NCBI GenBank assembly: GCA_910586925.1
Contig: CAJUKG010000001.1
Span: forward strand, 1 to 64,000
Length of the DNA stretch: 64,000 nucleotides
DNA from: an uncultured Christensenellaceae bacterium
GTDB lineage: Bacteria > Bacillota > Clostridia > Christensenellales > Pumilibacteraceae
Direction of reading: 5' to 3'
Under the pieces are notes generated by a model that ran no database searches, was not told where the DNA came from, and was given only the letters and a program-made list of their open reading frames with translations. Within the stretch, counting starts at the first letter, position 1. Each line of letters starts with the position of its first letter. Positions 57,744 to 64,000 of the stretch are shown one piece after another. The translations under genes were made by a program, and so were the position numbers.

Positions 57744-59227
57744 AAAACACTGTTTATTCTATGTTCGCACAAGCCGTCGCCGCGTACGGCGAGCGCGTGG
57801 CTATTATGGAAAACGACCGAAAAATGTCTTTCAATGAGTTTTCCGATTTGGTGGACATCGTCGCCGAGAGTTTCCCGCAAGGCATAAAGAGCGTCGGCAT
57901 AGTTATGACCCGCCGTATCGAAATGATAGCGTCGATCTTCGCCGTTCTCAAATGCGGCGCAATGTATATCCCCGCAGAGCCGAATTTTCCTGCGGGCAGG
58001 ATCGCGTTCATGATGAGCGAAGCAAACGTCGATTTCATTCTCACCGACAAAGCGTTCGAAGGCAAAGTTAAAGGTTTTCCCGTCGTTCTTGCCGATTGCT
58101 CGGTGTGCGGCATAAAAAAGCCGAGCGGTAATTCGATCGACAGATCGAGCGCGGTCGATCCCGCTTACGTGCTCTACACGTCGGGTACGACGGGCAGACC
58201 GAAGGGCGTATGCGTTACAAACCGAAACGTGTGCCATTATGTTCGGGCGTTTGCAAACGAGTTTCGCCCGCGCCCCGACGATATAATGTTGCAGTATTCC
58301 GTTTGCTCGTTCGATATTTTCGTGGAAGAAGTGTTTGCGAGCATTCTTAACGGCGTCGCGCTCGCTATCCCGTCCGACGATGACAGAGAGGACGTGCATT
58401 GTCTTATGGGTTTTATACAGCGTCACGGCGTCACCATGTTGAGCGGGTTTCCGTACCTGCTCGCCGAAATGAACCGTTTAGCCGAGATCCCGCGATCGTT
58501 GCGGCTGCTTATAAGCGGCGGCGACATTCTTCGCGGCGCGTACGTGAACAACCTGTTGGATAAAGCGTCGGTCTACAATACGTACGGTCCGTCGGAAACA
58601 ACCGTTTGCGCGTCGTACTTTCGTTGCACCGCGGACAATGTATTACCAGACGGTACATATCCGATCGGCATGGCGGTCGAGGGCGCGAAGATCGTCGTTG
58701 CGGACGCAAACGGGGTCGAAGTTCCTCAAGGCGAAACGGGCGAGATCTGCATTTACGGAAACGGTGTGTCGCTCGGATATATCGGCGGTCGCGACGAAGA
58801 AAACAAGGCGTTTGTAAAGTCGAACGACGGGAACGTCATGTATCGCAGCGGGGATTTGGCATACGTACTGCCCGACGGCAATATCGCTTTTTTGCGGCGA
58901 AAAGACTCGCAGATCATGATTTACGGCAAACGCGTCGAAATATCCGAAGTGGAGTCGCAGCTGTATAAATGCACGGGAGTGGAGCAGGCGGTAGTGCGGG
59001 CGTTTGCCGACGAGGACGGGCTTGCATATATGACTGCGTATATCGTTTCGTCTGATGCGCGAATAAAGGTTTCGGAAATAAAAAGGGAGCTTGCCGATAA
59101 CTTGGCTTCGTTTATGATCCCCGAGTTTATAGTCAAAATGCCGACTATCCCGCTCAACGATAACGGCAAACCCGATACGGCGAAATTGCCCGTCGTCATG
59201 AAGGCAGGTGCATTGTGTCGAAAATAA
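57740..59227 (+). CDS. Stand-alone adenylation domain (NRPS/DltA-like)
   Basis: 495 residues from ATG 57740, overlapping the hydrolase stop (an upstream ATG at 57707 is less likely). Core motifs: A3 'YTSGTTGRPKG', A4 'FDIFVEE', A5 'NTYGPSETTVCAS', A7 'YRSGDLA', A8 'RRKDSQIMIYGKRVEISEVE', A10 'PLNDNGKPD' with the catalytic Lys. The enzyme should activate a carboxylic or amino acid as adenylate. There is no carrier or condensation domain in the gene or the neighbours, so it may act on a carrier elsewhere. The Asp at the start of A4 fits amino-acid binding. Confidence 0.85.
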   Translation: MKNTVYSMFAQAVAAYGERVAIMENDRKMSFNEFSDLVDIVAESFPQGIKSVGIVMTRRIEMIASIFAVLKCGAMYIPAEPNFPAGRIAFMMSEANVDFILTDKAFEGKVKGFPVVLADCSVCGIKKPSGNSIDRSSAVDPAYVLYTSGTTGRPKGVCVTNRNVCHYVRAFANEFRPRPDDIMLQYSVCSFDIFVEEVFASILNGVALAIPSDDDREDVHCLMGFIQRHGVTMLSGFPYLLAEMNRLAEIPRSLRLLISGGDILRGAYVNNLLDKASVYNTYGPSETTVCASYFRCTADNVLPDGTYPIGMAVEGAKIVVADANGVEVPQGETGEICIYGNGVSLGYIGGRDEENKAFVKSNDGNVMYRSGDLAYVLPDGNIAFLRRKDSQIMIYGKRVEISEVESQLYKCTGVEQAVVRAFADEDGLAYMTAYIVSSDARIKVSEIKRELADNLASFMIPEFIVKMPTIPLNDNGKPDTAKLPVVMKAGALCRK

Positions 59228-59685
59228 TACAGGCGACCGTAAATGATTTGCCCGCGCTCGTAAAATGGCGCGTCGACGTATTGTGCGAAGTATTCCGCTT
59301 ATCGCCCGATCGCGACATGACCGAACTCGCGGGCGCGAATTACGATTACTATTCGAGGGCTTTGCAGAGCGGCGCGCATGTTGCGTGTTTTGCGGAAGAA
59401 AACGGCAGGGTAGTCGGTTGCGGCGGGATATGTTTGCAAGAAGAACTGCCGTCGCCCGATAATCCGTCGGGTAAATGCGCGTATCTTATGAATATTTACG
59501 TTTGTCCGCAATATCGGCATGGCGGCATCGGAGAGGAGATAGTTCGCTGGCTGACGCGCAAAGCGCGGGACTTGAAGATAACGAAAATCTATCTCGAAAG
59601 CACGGACAAGGCAAAGGCTCTGTATTCGTCTATAGGCTATAGGGAAATGTTCGATTATATGCTTTATGATATTGACGCGGAATAG
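59215..59685 (+). CDS. GNAT-family N-acetyltransferase
   Basis: 156 residues, GTG start overlapping the adenylation gene by 13 bases. Acetyl-CoA binding motif A is 'LMNIYVCPQYRHGGIGEEIV' (R/Q-x-x-G-x-G/A variant), motif B 'KIYLESTDKAKALYSSIGYRE'. It transfers an acetyl group to an amine; partner unknown. Third gene of the operon, so the product of the adenylation enzyme may be acetylated or this may give self-protection. Confidence 0.85.
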   Translation: MSKIIQATVNDLPALVKWRVDVLCEVFRLSPDRDMTELAGANYDYYSRALQSGAHVACFAEENGRVVGCGGICLQEELPSPDNPSGKCAYLMNIYVCPQYRHGGIGEEIVRWLTRKARDLKITKIYLESTDKAKALYSSIGYREMFDYMLYDIDAE

Positions 59686-59700
59686 TATTTTTGGTATACT
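59672..59700 (+). promoter_or_regulatory. Promoter for the HxlR gene, overlapping the GNAT 3' end
   Basis: TTGACG at 59672-59677, 17-base spacer, TATACT at 59695-59700, preceded by TGG. Confidence 0.65.
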
Positions 59701-59734
59701 TGATACATAAATCATTGTACGGAACGGTGCGAAT

Positions 59735-60106
59735 ATGAAAGAAAAAATGTCTTACGAAGAATTTTTGGTCAAGGTAAAAGAGGGCATTGTCGACGACAAG
59801 GGCAACTGCCCCGTAACGCCCGTAATGCTGATGTTGCAAGGCAAATGGAAAAATCAAGTTTTGTACGAACTGTGCGTTTACGAAAAAGTGCGTTTCGGAC
59901 AGTTGAAAAAAGATTTGCTGGGCATAACGAATACCATGCTTACTTCTACTTTGAGAGAACTCGAAGCGGACGGGCTGATCGTGCGCGAGCAGTTCAACGA
60001 GATCCCGCCGCACGTCGAATATTCTTTTACGCAAAAGGGCAGGGACTTGTATCCTTTATTTTACGCAATGATGAATTGGGGATTCGAGTACTCAAACAAA
60101 GATTAG
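59735..60106 (+). CDS. HxlR-family winged-helix regulator
   Basis: 123 residues. HxlR signature: 'CPVTPVMLMLQGKWKNQVLY', 'RFGQLKKDLLGITNTMLTSTL', 'RELEADGLIVREQFNEIPPHVEYSFT'. The Cys preceding the domain can be redox-sensitive in HxlR proteins (e.g. HypR). Followed after 45 bases by the MmcQ/YjbR gene. Targets unknown; the upstream operon is a candidate. Confidence 0.9.
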   Translation: MKEKMSYEEFLVKVKEGIVDDKGNCPVTPVMLMLQGKWKNQVLYELCVYEKVRFGQLKKDLLGITNTMLTSTLRELEADGLIVREQFNEIPPHVEYSFTQKGRDLYPLFYAMMNWGFEYSNKD

Positions 60107-60151
60107 CGTACCGACGGTCTTTCTTCGGTAATTATATTCGGGTGACAACAT

Positions 60152-60823
60152 ATGGAACTTGCGGACGGTATTTTCAAAAGAAAAGCGTATGACGAAAACA
60201 GTCTTACGGAATACGGCTTCGCCAAAAGCGATGACGGTTTTACCTATTCGGAACTCATTTCGGACGGGCGGTTTATGTTTGTCGTCAATATCGTCGGAAG
60301 CAAAATCGAAACGGACGTCATAGAGCTTGCCTGGAACGAGCCGTTCACGCTCTATCATATCGACGGCGCGAGCGGTGCGTTCGTGGGGCAGGTGCGGGCG
60401 GAAGCGGAACGTATCCTTCTCGACATTGCCGACAAATGTTTTTACACTGAAGTGTTCAAAAGCCGTCAGGCGAAAGCGGTCATCGACTATGTCGGCAAGT
60501 GTTACGGCGACAAAATCGAATACCTGTGGGAGAAGTTTCCCGACAACGCGGTGTTCAGAAGAAAGGACAATCAAAAATGGTACGGGGCGTTATTGACGGT
60601 CGGGCGCAAAAAATTGGGGCTTGACGGCGACGGCACTGTCGAAGTGGTAGACTTACGCGAAACGCCCGAAGCGGTCGCCGCACTCGTTGACGGCAAGTCG
60701 TATTTTGCGGGCTACCACATGAACAAAAAGCATTGGTATACCGTTTGTCTTGACGGATCGGTGTCCGACGAAGAAATCAAACAGCGCATAGACAATAGCT
60801 ATATAATAGCGAGCAAGAGATAG
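60152..60823 (+). CDS. MmcQ/YjbR-family protein
   Basis: 223 residues. C-terminal MmcQ/YjbR domain (about 110-220): 'FPDNAVFRRKDNQKWYGAL', 'VVDLRETPEAVAALVDGKSY', 'AGYHMNKKHWYTVCLDG', 'IDNSYIIASKR'. The fold is CyaY-like and has been called DNA-binding; the cellular role is not known. The N-terminal about 105 residues are the extra domain often found with it in Clostridia. Confidence 0.85.
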   Translation: MELADGIFKRKAYDENSLTEYGFAKSDDGFTYSELISDGRFMFVVNIVGSKIETDVIELAWNEPFTLYHIDGASGAFVGQVRAEAERILLDIADKCFYTEVFKSRQAKAVIDYVGKCYGDKIEYLWEKFPDNAVFRRKDNQKWYGALLTVGRKKLGLDGDGTVEVVDLRETPEAVAALVDGKSYFAGYHMNKKHWYTVCLDGSVSDEEIKQRIDNSYIIASKR

Positions 60824-60833
60824 ATTCTTACGT

Positions 60834-60860
60834 AAAAACCTCGGCGTGACCGAGGTTTCG
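60834..60860. terminator. Bidirectional terminator between converging genes
   Basis: AAACCTCGG (60836-60844) pairs with CCGAGGTTT (60850-60858); it can serve the MmcQ/YjbR gene and the converging ZIP gene. Confidence 0.75.
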
Positions 60861-60908
60861 TATTTGCGTATATTTGCGATCGAAATTGCTGCGGTGTTGC
60901 ATGCCGCA

Positions 60909-61769
60909 TCAGAACATGACGAGCAGGAAGCCTACGAGCAGTCCTATGAACAGAGCGAGCGCGGGGAGCTTGCTTTTCCACATGAGAATGGATTCGGGCA
61001 GCAGTTCGCCGAATACCACGTACAGCATTGCGCCGCTCGCAAACCCGAGCGCGAGGACGAGCATTATTTCGTTGATGCCGCCGAGTGCGAAGCCTATGAG
61101 CGCGCCGAACACGGTGGGCAGTCCGCTCAATGCGGTTAGCAGTATCGCTTTGATTTTGCTCATGCCGCCCGAAATGAGCGGGACGGAAACCGCCATGCCC
61201 TCGGGAATGTTGTGCAGTCCTATGACGATCGCCATGATGAAGCCCGAACCCGAAAACAGGTTTGCGGTGAGGTCGGGGGTAATCGAGTACGATGCGCCGA
61301 TGACCATGCCTTCGGGCAGGTTGTGGAGCGCGATTGCCGACATCATGACAAGCCCCGCAATAAACAGGTTGGAATGGTTGTCCTTGTGCGATTCGAGATG
61401 GTTGGAATGAATAAGCTCGTCGAGGTCGTCGGCTGTTTGCGGGTGGTCTTTGTCGATATGTTTGACTTCGTGGTTGGTGCGCTTGTCTATAATAAAGTTC
61501 AAAAGATGCACGACGCCGTAACCGACTATCGCGGCGACGACCACTATAAACGGGGTGTACGACGGCAGGTCGCCGCTTTCCATTTTTGCGATCGGTTCGC
61601 TCATGAGGTCGAAGCAAACGACCGCGAGCATTATGCCCGCCGCGAACGACAGCAAAAGACTCACGACTTTGTTGGAGTCGCGTTTGAGCACCGCGCCGAC
61701 TACGCCGCCGACGCCCGTGCCGACTACGCCGGAAATGAAAGTGATAACGATGATAGCCAAGTAGTCCAT
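60909..61769 (-). CDS. ZIP-family divalent metal transporter
   Basis: 286 residues from ATG 61769 (MDYLAI); the longer frame has no membrane helix before it. Eight membrane segments. Metal-site helices: 'ALHNLPEGMVIGASYS' (helix 4) and 'GLHNIPEGMAVSVP' (helix 5), each with the HNxPEG signature. A His/Asp-rich cytosolic loop (about 97-137) lies between helices 3 and 4. Imports zinc or a similar metal. On the minus strand a TTGCGT-N17-TAACAT promoter (61777-61805) ends only 8 bases before the ATG. Confidence 0.9.
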   Translation of the reverse strand: MDYLAIIVITFISGVVGTGVGGVVGAVLKRDSNKVVSLLLSFAAGIMLAVVCFDLMSEPIAKMESGDLPSYTPFIVVVAAIVGYGVVHLLNFIIDKRTNHEVKHIDKDHPQTADDLDELIHSNHLESHKDNHSNLFIAGLVMMSAIALHNLPEGMVIGASYSITPDLTANLFSGSGFIMAIVIGLHNIPEGMAVSVPLISGGMSKIKAILLTALSGLPTVFGALIGFALGGINEIMLVLALGFASGAMLYVVFGELLPESILMWKSKLPALALFIGLLVGFLLVMF

Positions 61770-61948
61770 TACGAATATGTTACCACATATGCGCCGTAAA
61801 CGCAAGCGCATAGCGGCGGGTTTATGAATTTGTAATATTTTGTTGGAAAATTTTCGTCGCGGGATGTGGCGCGGTTTCGCCGTGCATATCCGCTTGACGA
61901 AACTATCGCGGACGTTGCGCTTTGACGGTCGCTTTTTTCGCAAATATA

Positions 61949-61977
61949 TTGACAATTCCGCCGCATAATGATATACT
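61949..61977 (+). promoter_or_regulatory. Promoter of the TetR/ABC unit
   Basis: TTGACA at 61949-61954, 17-base spacer, TATACT at 61972-61977. A following TATACTGATTATACGCCGATAA tract has half-site symmetry (GTATA/TATAC-like) that could serve TetR autoregulation; not certain. The 243-base gap before the gene has nothing else. Confidence 0.7.
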
Positions 61978-62012
61978 GATTATACGCCGATAATTTGCGG
62001 CGTGAGGTCAAA

Positions 62013-62528
62013 ATGTCGGAAGAAAAGAAAGCCGCGGCGACGCGGTACCATGTTAAAACACTGCTCGAAACCGCCGACCGTCTGTTCATGCAGTACGGTT
62101 ACGACGGCATGAACATGAACATGCTCGCAAAAGAGGCGGGGTATTCCAAGGCGACGGTGTACGTATACATGAAAAGCAAGGACGAGATCGTGCGCTTGCT
62201 TTGTATCGAGCGGCTTAAGCTGTTGCGCAAGGAGTTTTCGGTTATTCTCAAGAACGGCGACAGCACCGACGACATGTTTTCTTCGGTGCGCGACGTGCTC
62301 GACGAGTTTGCCGCCGAGGACGGCACGTATTTCGATTTCATTTGCAAAAGCAGGTTTGCGGACGAACTTTCGGACGCGTCGGACAGCGAGAAAGAACTTT
62401 CGTCGCTCGTCAACGGAATTCTCGACGATCTTACCGCGCTTGCGCCGACGGACGAGCTGAAACGGCGTTGGTACGCCTATTACGGCAGTAAAATGACGGC
62501 GAAACTTTTTGCGCCGAGCAAGAAATAG
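62013..62528 (+). CDS. TetR-family transcriptional regulator
   Basis: 171 residues from ATG 62013 (GAGG upstream). N-terminal HTH: 'LLETADRLFMQYGYDGMNMN' and 'LAKEAGYSKATVYVYMKSKD' are standard TetR helices. The ligand domain is short and divergent, as usual. It is one base-group from the ABC ATPase gene (9 bases), so it likely controls that transport function; ligand unknown. Confidence 0.9.
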   Translation: MSEEKKAAATRYHVKTLLETADRLFMQYGYDGMNMNMLAKEAGYSKATVYVYMKSKDEIVRLLCIERLKLLRKEFSVILKNGDSTDDMFSSVRDVLDEFAAEDGTYFDFICKSRFADELSDASDSEKELSSLVNGILDDLTALAPTDELKRRWYAYYGSKMTAKLFAPSKK

Positions 62529-62537
62529 GTGAAAGAC

Positions 62538-63239
62538 ATGAGCCTTATCGAATTCAAAAACGTGAGCAAAATTTACAAGCTCGGCGAGGTGGAGATCCCC
62601 GCGCTTGCTGGAGTGGATTTTTCCATCGAGGCGGGCGAGTTCGTCGTCGTGCTCGGAGCATCGGGCGCGGGCAAGTCTACCGTGCTCAATATTTTGGGCG
62701 GTATGGACGGAGCGTCGGACGGCGAGGTCATTGTCGAAGGCGACGATATCACGAAGTACAGTCAGAAACAGCTCACCATGTACCGTCGCGAAAAGGTGGG
62801 GTTCGTATTCCAATTCTACAATCTGATCTCCAATCTCAACGCGCTCGAGAACGTCGAGTTCGCGGCGTCCGTCGCGCCCGACCATCTCGATCCCGCCGAT
62901 ACTCTCGATAAAGTGGGGCTTGCGGACCGCGCGCATAACTTTCCGAGTCAGCTTTCGGGCGGTGAACAGCAGCGCGTTGCGATCGCGCGCGCGGTCGCTA
63001 AAAATCCGTTGTTGCTACTGTGCGACGAGCCGACGGGCGCGCTCGATTACAAGACGGGCAAAATGGTGCTTAAACTGCTTGAGGACGTAAATATCAAGTA
63101 CGGCAAAACGGTAATACTTATCACACACAACAGCGCGATCGCGCCTATGGCGGACAAAGTGATCCACATGCGCAGCGGCAAGGTAGAAAGAATAGATATG
63201 AACGAGGCGCGTACTCCCGTCGAAACAATAGAGTGGTAA
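62538..63239 (+). CDS. ABC transporter ATP-binding protein (MacB/LolD type)
   Basis: 233 residues from ATG 62538 (GGTG 6 bases upstream; an in-frame GTG at 62529 is possible). Walker A 'GASGAGKST', Q-loop 'VFQFYNLI', signature 'LSGGEQQRVAIARA', Walker B 'LLLLCDEPTGALD', His switch 'ITHN'. The layout is the MacB/FtsE/LolD class that partners FtsX-like permeases. No permease follows: the next gene is a CDF transporter. The partner must be elsewhere or has been lost. Confidence 0.9.
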   Translation: MSLIEFKNVSKIYKLGEVEIPALAGVDFSIEAGEFVVVLGASGAGKSTVLNILGGMDGASDGEVIVEGDDITKYSQKQLTMYRREKVGFVFQFYNLISNLNALENVEFAASVAPDHLDPADTLDKVGLADRAHNFPSQLSGGEQQRVAIARAVAKNPLLLLCDEPTGALDYKTGKMVLKLLEDVNIKYGKTVILITHNSAIAPMADKVIHMRSGKVERIDMNEARTPVETIEW

Positions 63240-63296
63240 ACTCATGATCGTAAAAGCGCGCCGAGCAAACAGACGGGCGAGGTTTGCGCATAGAAT

Positions 63297-64000
63297 ATGA
63301 AAAATACGAGAACAAGAAACGCGGTCGTGACGCTTGCCGTCGGACTCGCGCTCAATATTTCGCTCGGCGTGCTCAAGTTCGTTGCGGGACTTCTCGCCGG
63401 GTCGAACTCGGTCACGTCGGACGGCATAAACAACCTGTCCGACGCGGCGGTTTCCGTTGTGACGATAATTTCGACTGTGCTCGCGGCGCGGAGTGCCGAC
63501 CACGACCATCCGTACGGTCACGGGCGGTACGAGTATATAGCGACACTTCTTCTCGGCGCGGTGATAATCGCGGTCGGGGCGGAAGTATTGTTCGGCGGGA
63601 TAGAGCGCAGTATATCTCCCGAACCCGTCGAACATTCCGCGCTCATGTTTGCCGCGCTCGGCGTGTCGATAGCTGTAAAACTTATAATGGCGGTCATGTA
63701 CGTAGTGCGCGGACGCGCGGCACGTTCTGATACCATGCGTGCGGCTGCGGTCGATTCGTTCTCCGATGCGGCAGTTACGACCGCAGTGCTTATTTGCGCG
63801 ATGATCGAGATGTACACGGGATTTATAATAGACGGCTATGCGTCGATCGCGGTTTCCGTCGTAATACTCGTGATGGGCTTGCGGATAGTAAAGCGCACGG
63901 TGAGCAGGCTGCTCGGCGAGCGTCCCGACGCCGCGCTTTTTGCAGAGGTCACGCGGATAATCACGAGCTGTCCGCTCGTCATATCGGTGCACGATCTCAT
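63297..64000 (+). CDS. Cation diffusion facilitator (CDF) transporter, truncated by window end
   Basis: At least 234 codons, open to the last base. ATG at 63297. Membrane helices with the CDF metal site 'DGINNLSDAAVS' (HD/DD variant with Asp pair) in helix 2, 'HDHPYGHGRYEYIATLL' between helices 2 and 3, and 'AVDSFSDAAVT' in helix 5. The beginning of the cytosolic domain ('TSCPLVISVHDL') is reached. Exports Zn2+, Mn2+ or Fe2+ by proton antiport; metal not determined. An imported/exported metal pair with the ZIP gene nearby is notable. Confidence 0.9.
   Translation, partial: MKNTRTRNAVVTLAVGLALNISLGVLKFVAGLLAGSNSVTSDGINNLSDAAVSVVTIISTVLAARSADHDHPYGHGRYEYIATLLLGAVIIAVGAEVLFGGIERSISPEPVEHSALMFAALGVSIAVKLIMAVMYVVRGRAARSDTMRAAAVDSFSDAAVTTAVLICAMIEMYTGFIIDGYASIAVSVVILVMGLRIVKRTVSRLLGERPDAALFAEVTRIITSCPLVISVHDL

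Noticed and set aside
1..64000. Prophage or insertion sequence
   Set aside because: No integrase, transposase, terminase or structural phage gene was found; only small non-coding repeats and the tRNA-adjacent direct repeat.

Overview
The window looks like a chromosomal segment of an uncultured Bacillota (Firmicutes, class Clostridia) gut-type bacterium. Evidence: the rpmH-rnpA-yidD-yidC-khpB block, Gram-positive lipoprotein signals, many TTGACA-N17-TATAAT promoters, a LytTR/GHKL two-component pair, FtsH, CotH-domain and GH3 surface proteins, and no outer-membrane genes. Coding DNA is GC-leaning with a marked preference for C/G-ending codons; the spacers are AT-rich. The genus-level assignment is inference.

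Layout. 1-1.7 kb: HAD phosphatase and TtcA-like genes on the minus strand, then a small XRE repressor. 1.7-9.7 kb (island A): divergently transcribed from the XRE gene, two large paralogous zinc-ribbon/TPR/TIR proteins flank an SPFH (band 7) protein and a small membrane protein; palindromic operators sit on the promoter. 9.8-13.3 kb: rpmH, rnpA, yidD, yidC, khpB. 13.5-21.2 kb: DUF2726 protein, radical SAM enzyme, HelD-like ATPase, HtrA-like lipoprotease, small proteins and a CotH-domain lipoprotein with a Cys/His repeat array.

21.3-35.4 kb (island B) is the most remarkable part. A consensus promoter leads into a run of same-strand genes: radical SAM/SPASM protein, large helical protein, MinD/ParA-like ATPase, 806-residue protein with a Cys cluster, TIR protein, two small charged helical proteins that resemble ESCRT-III (Snf7/PspA) subunits, and an ATPase with an N-terminal MIT-like bundle, a CbxX-type AAA+ domain and a C-terminal Vps4-like AAA+ domain. 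A triple-zinc-ribbon membrane protein and a macrodomain protein follow. The second ESCRT-III-like protein ends in a segment resembling the MIT-interacting motif that eukaryotic ESCRT-III subunits use to bind Vps4. I read this as a candidate bacterial ESCRT-III/Vps4-like membrane-remodelling machine coupled to TIR signalling. SPFH/zinc-ribbon proteins (island A) accompany PspA in Bacillus, so the two islands may cooperate. This is inference from sequence patterns only.

35.5-51 kb: a LytTR response regulator with a G10 tract in its promoter spacer (possible phase variation), a GHKL kinase, then a surface glycan operon: Ig-like lipoprotein, two domain-permuted GH3 glycosidases, a CBM-like lipoprotein and a large Cys/His-repeat lipoprotein. 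Direct repeats with LytTR-type spacing precede this operon and the CotH gene. 51-64 kb: FtsH, polysaccharide deacetylase, nucleoside phosphorylase, tRNA-Met(CAT) with an unusual terminator repeat, an esterase/adenylation-domain/GNAT operon, HxlR and MmcQ/YjbR proteins, ZIP transporter, TetR regulator with an ABC ATPase, and a CDF transporter cut by the window end.
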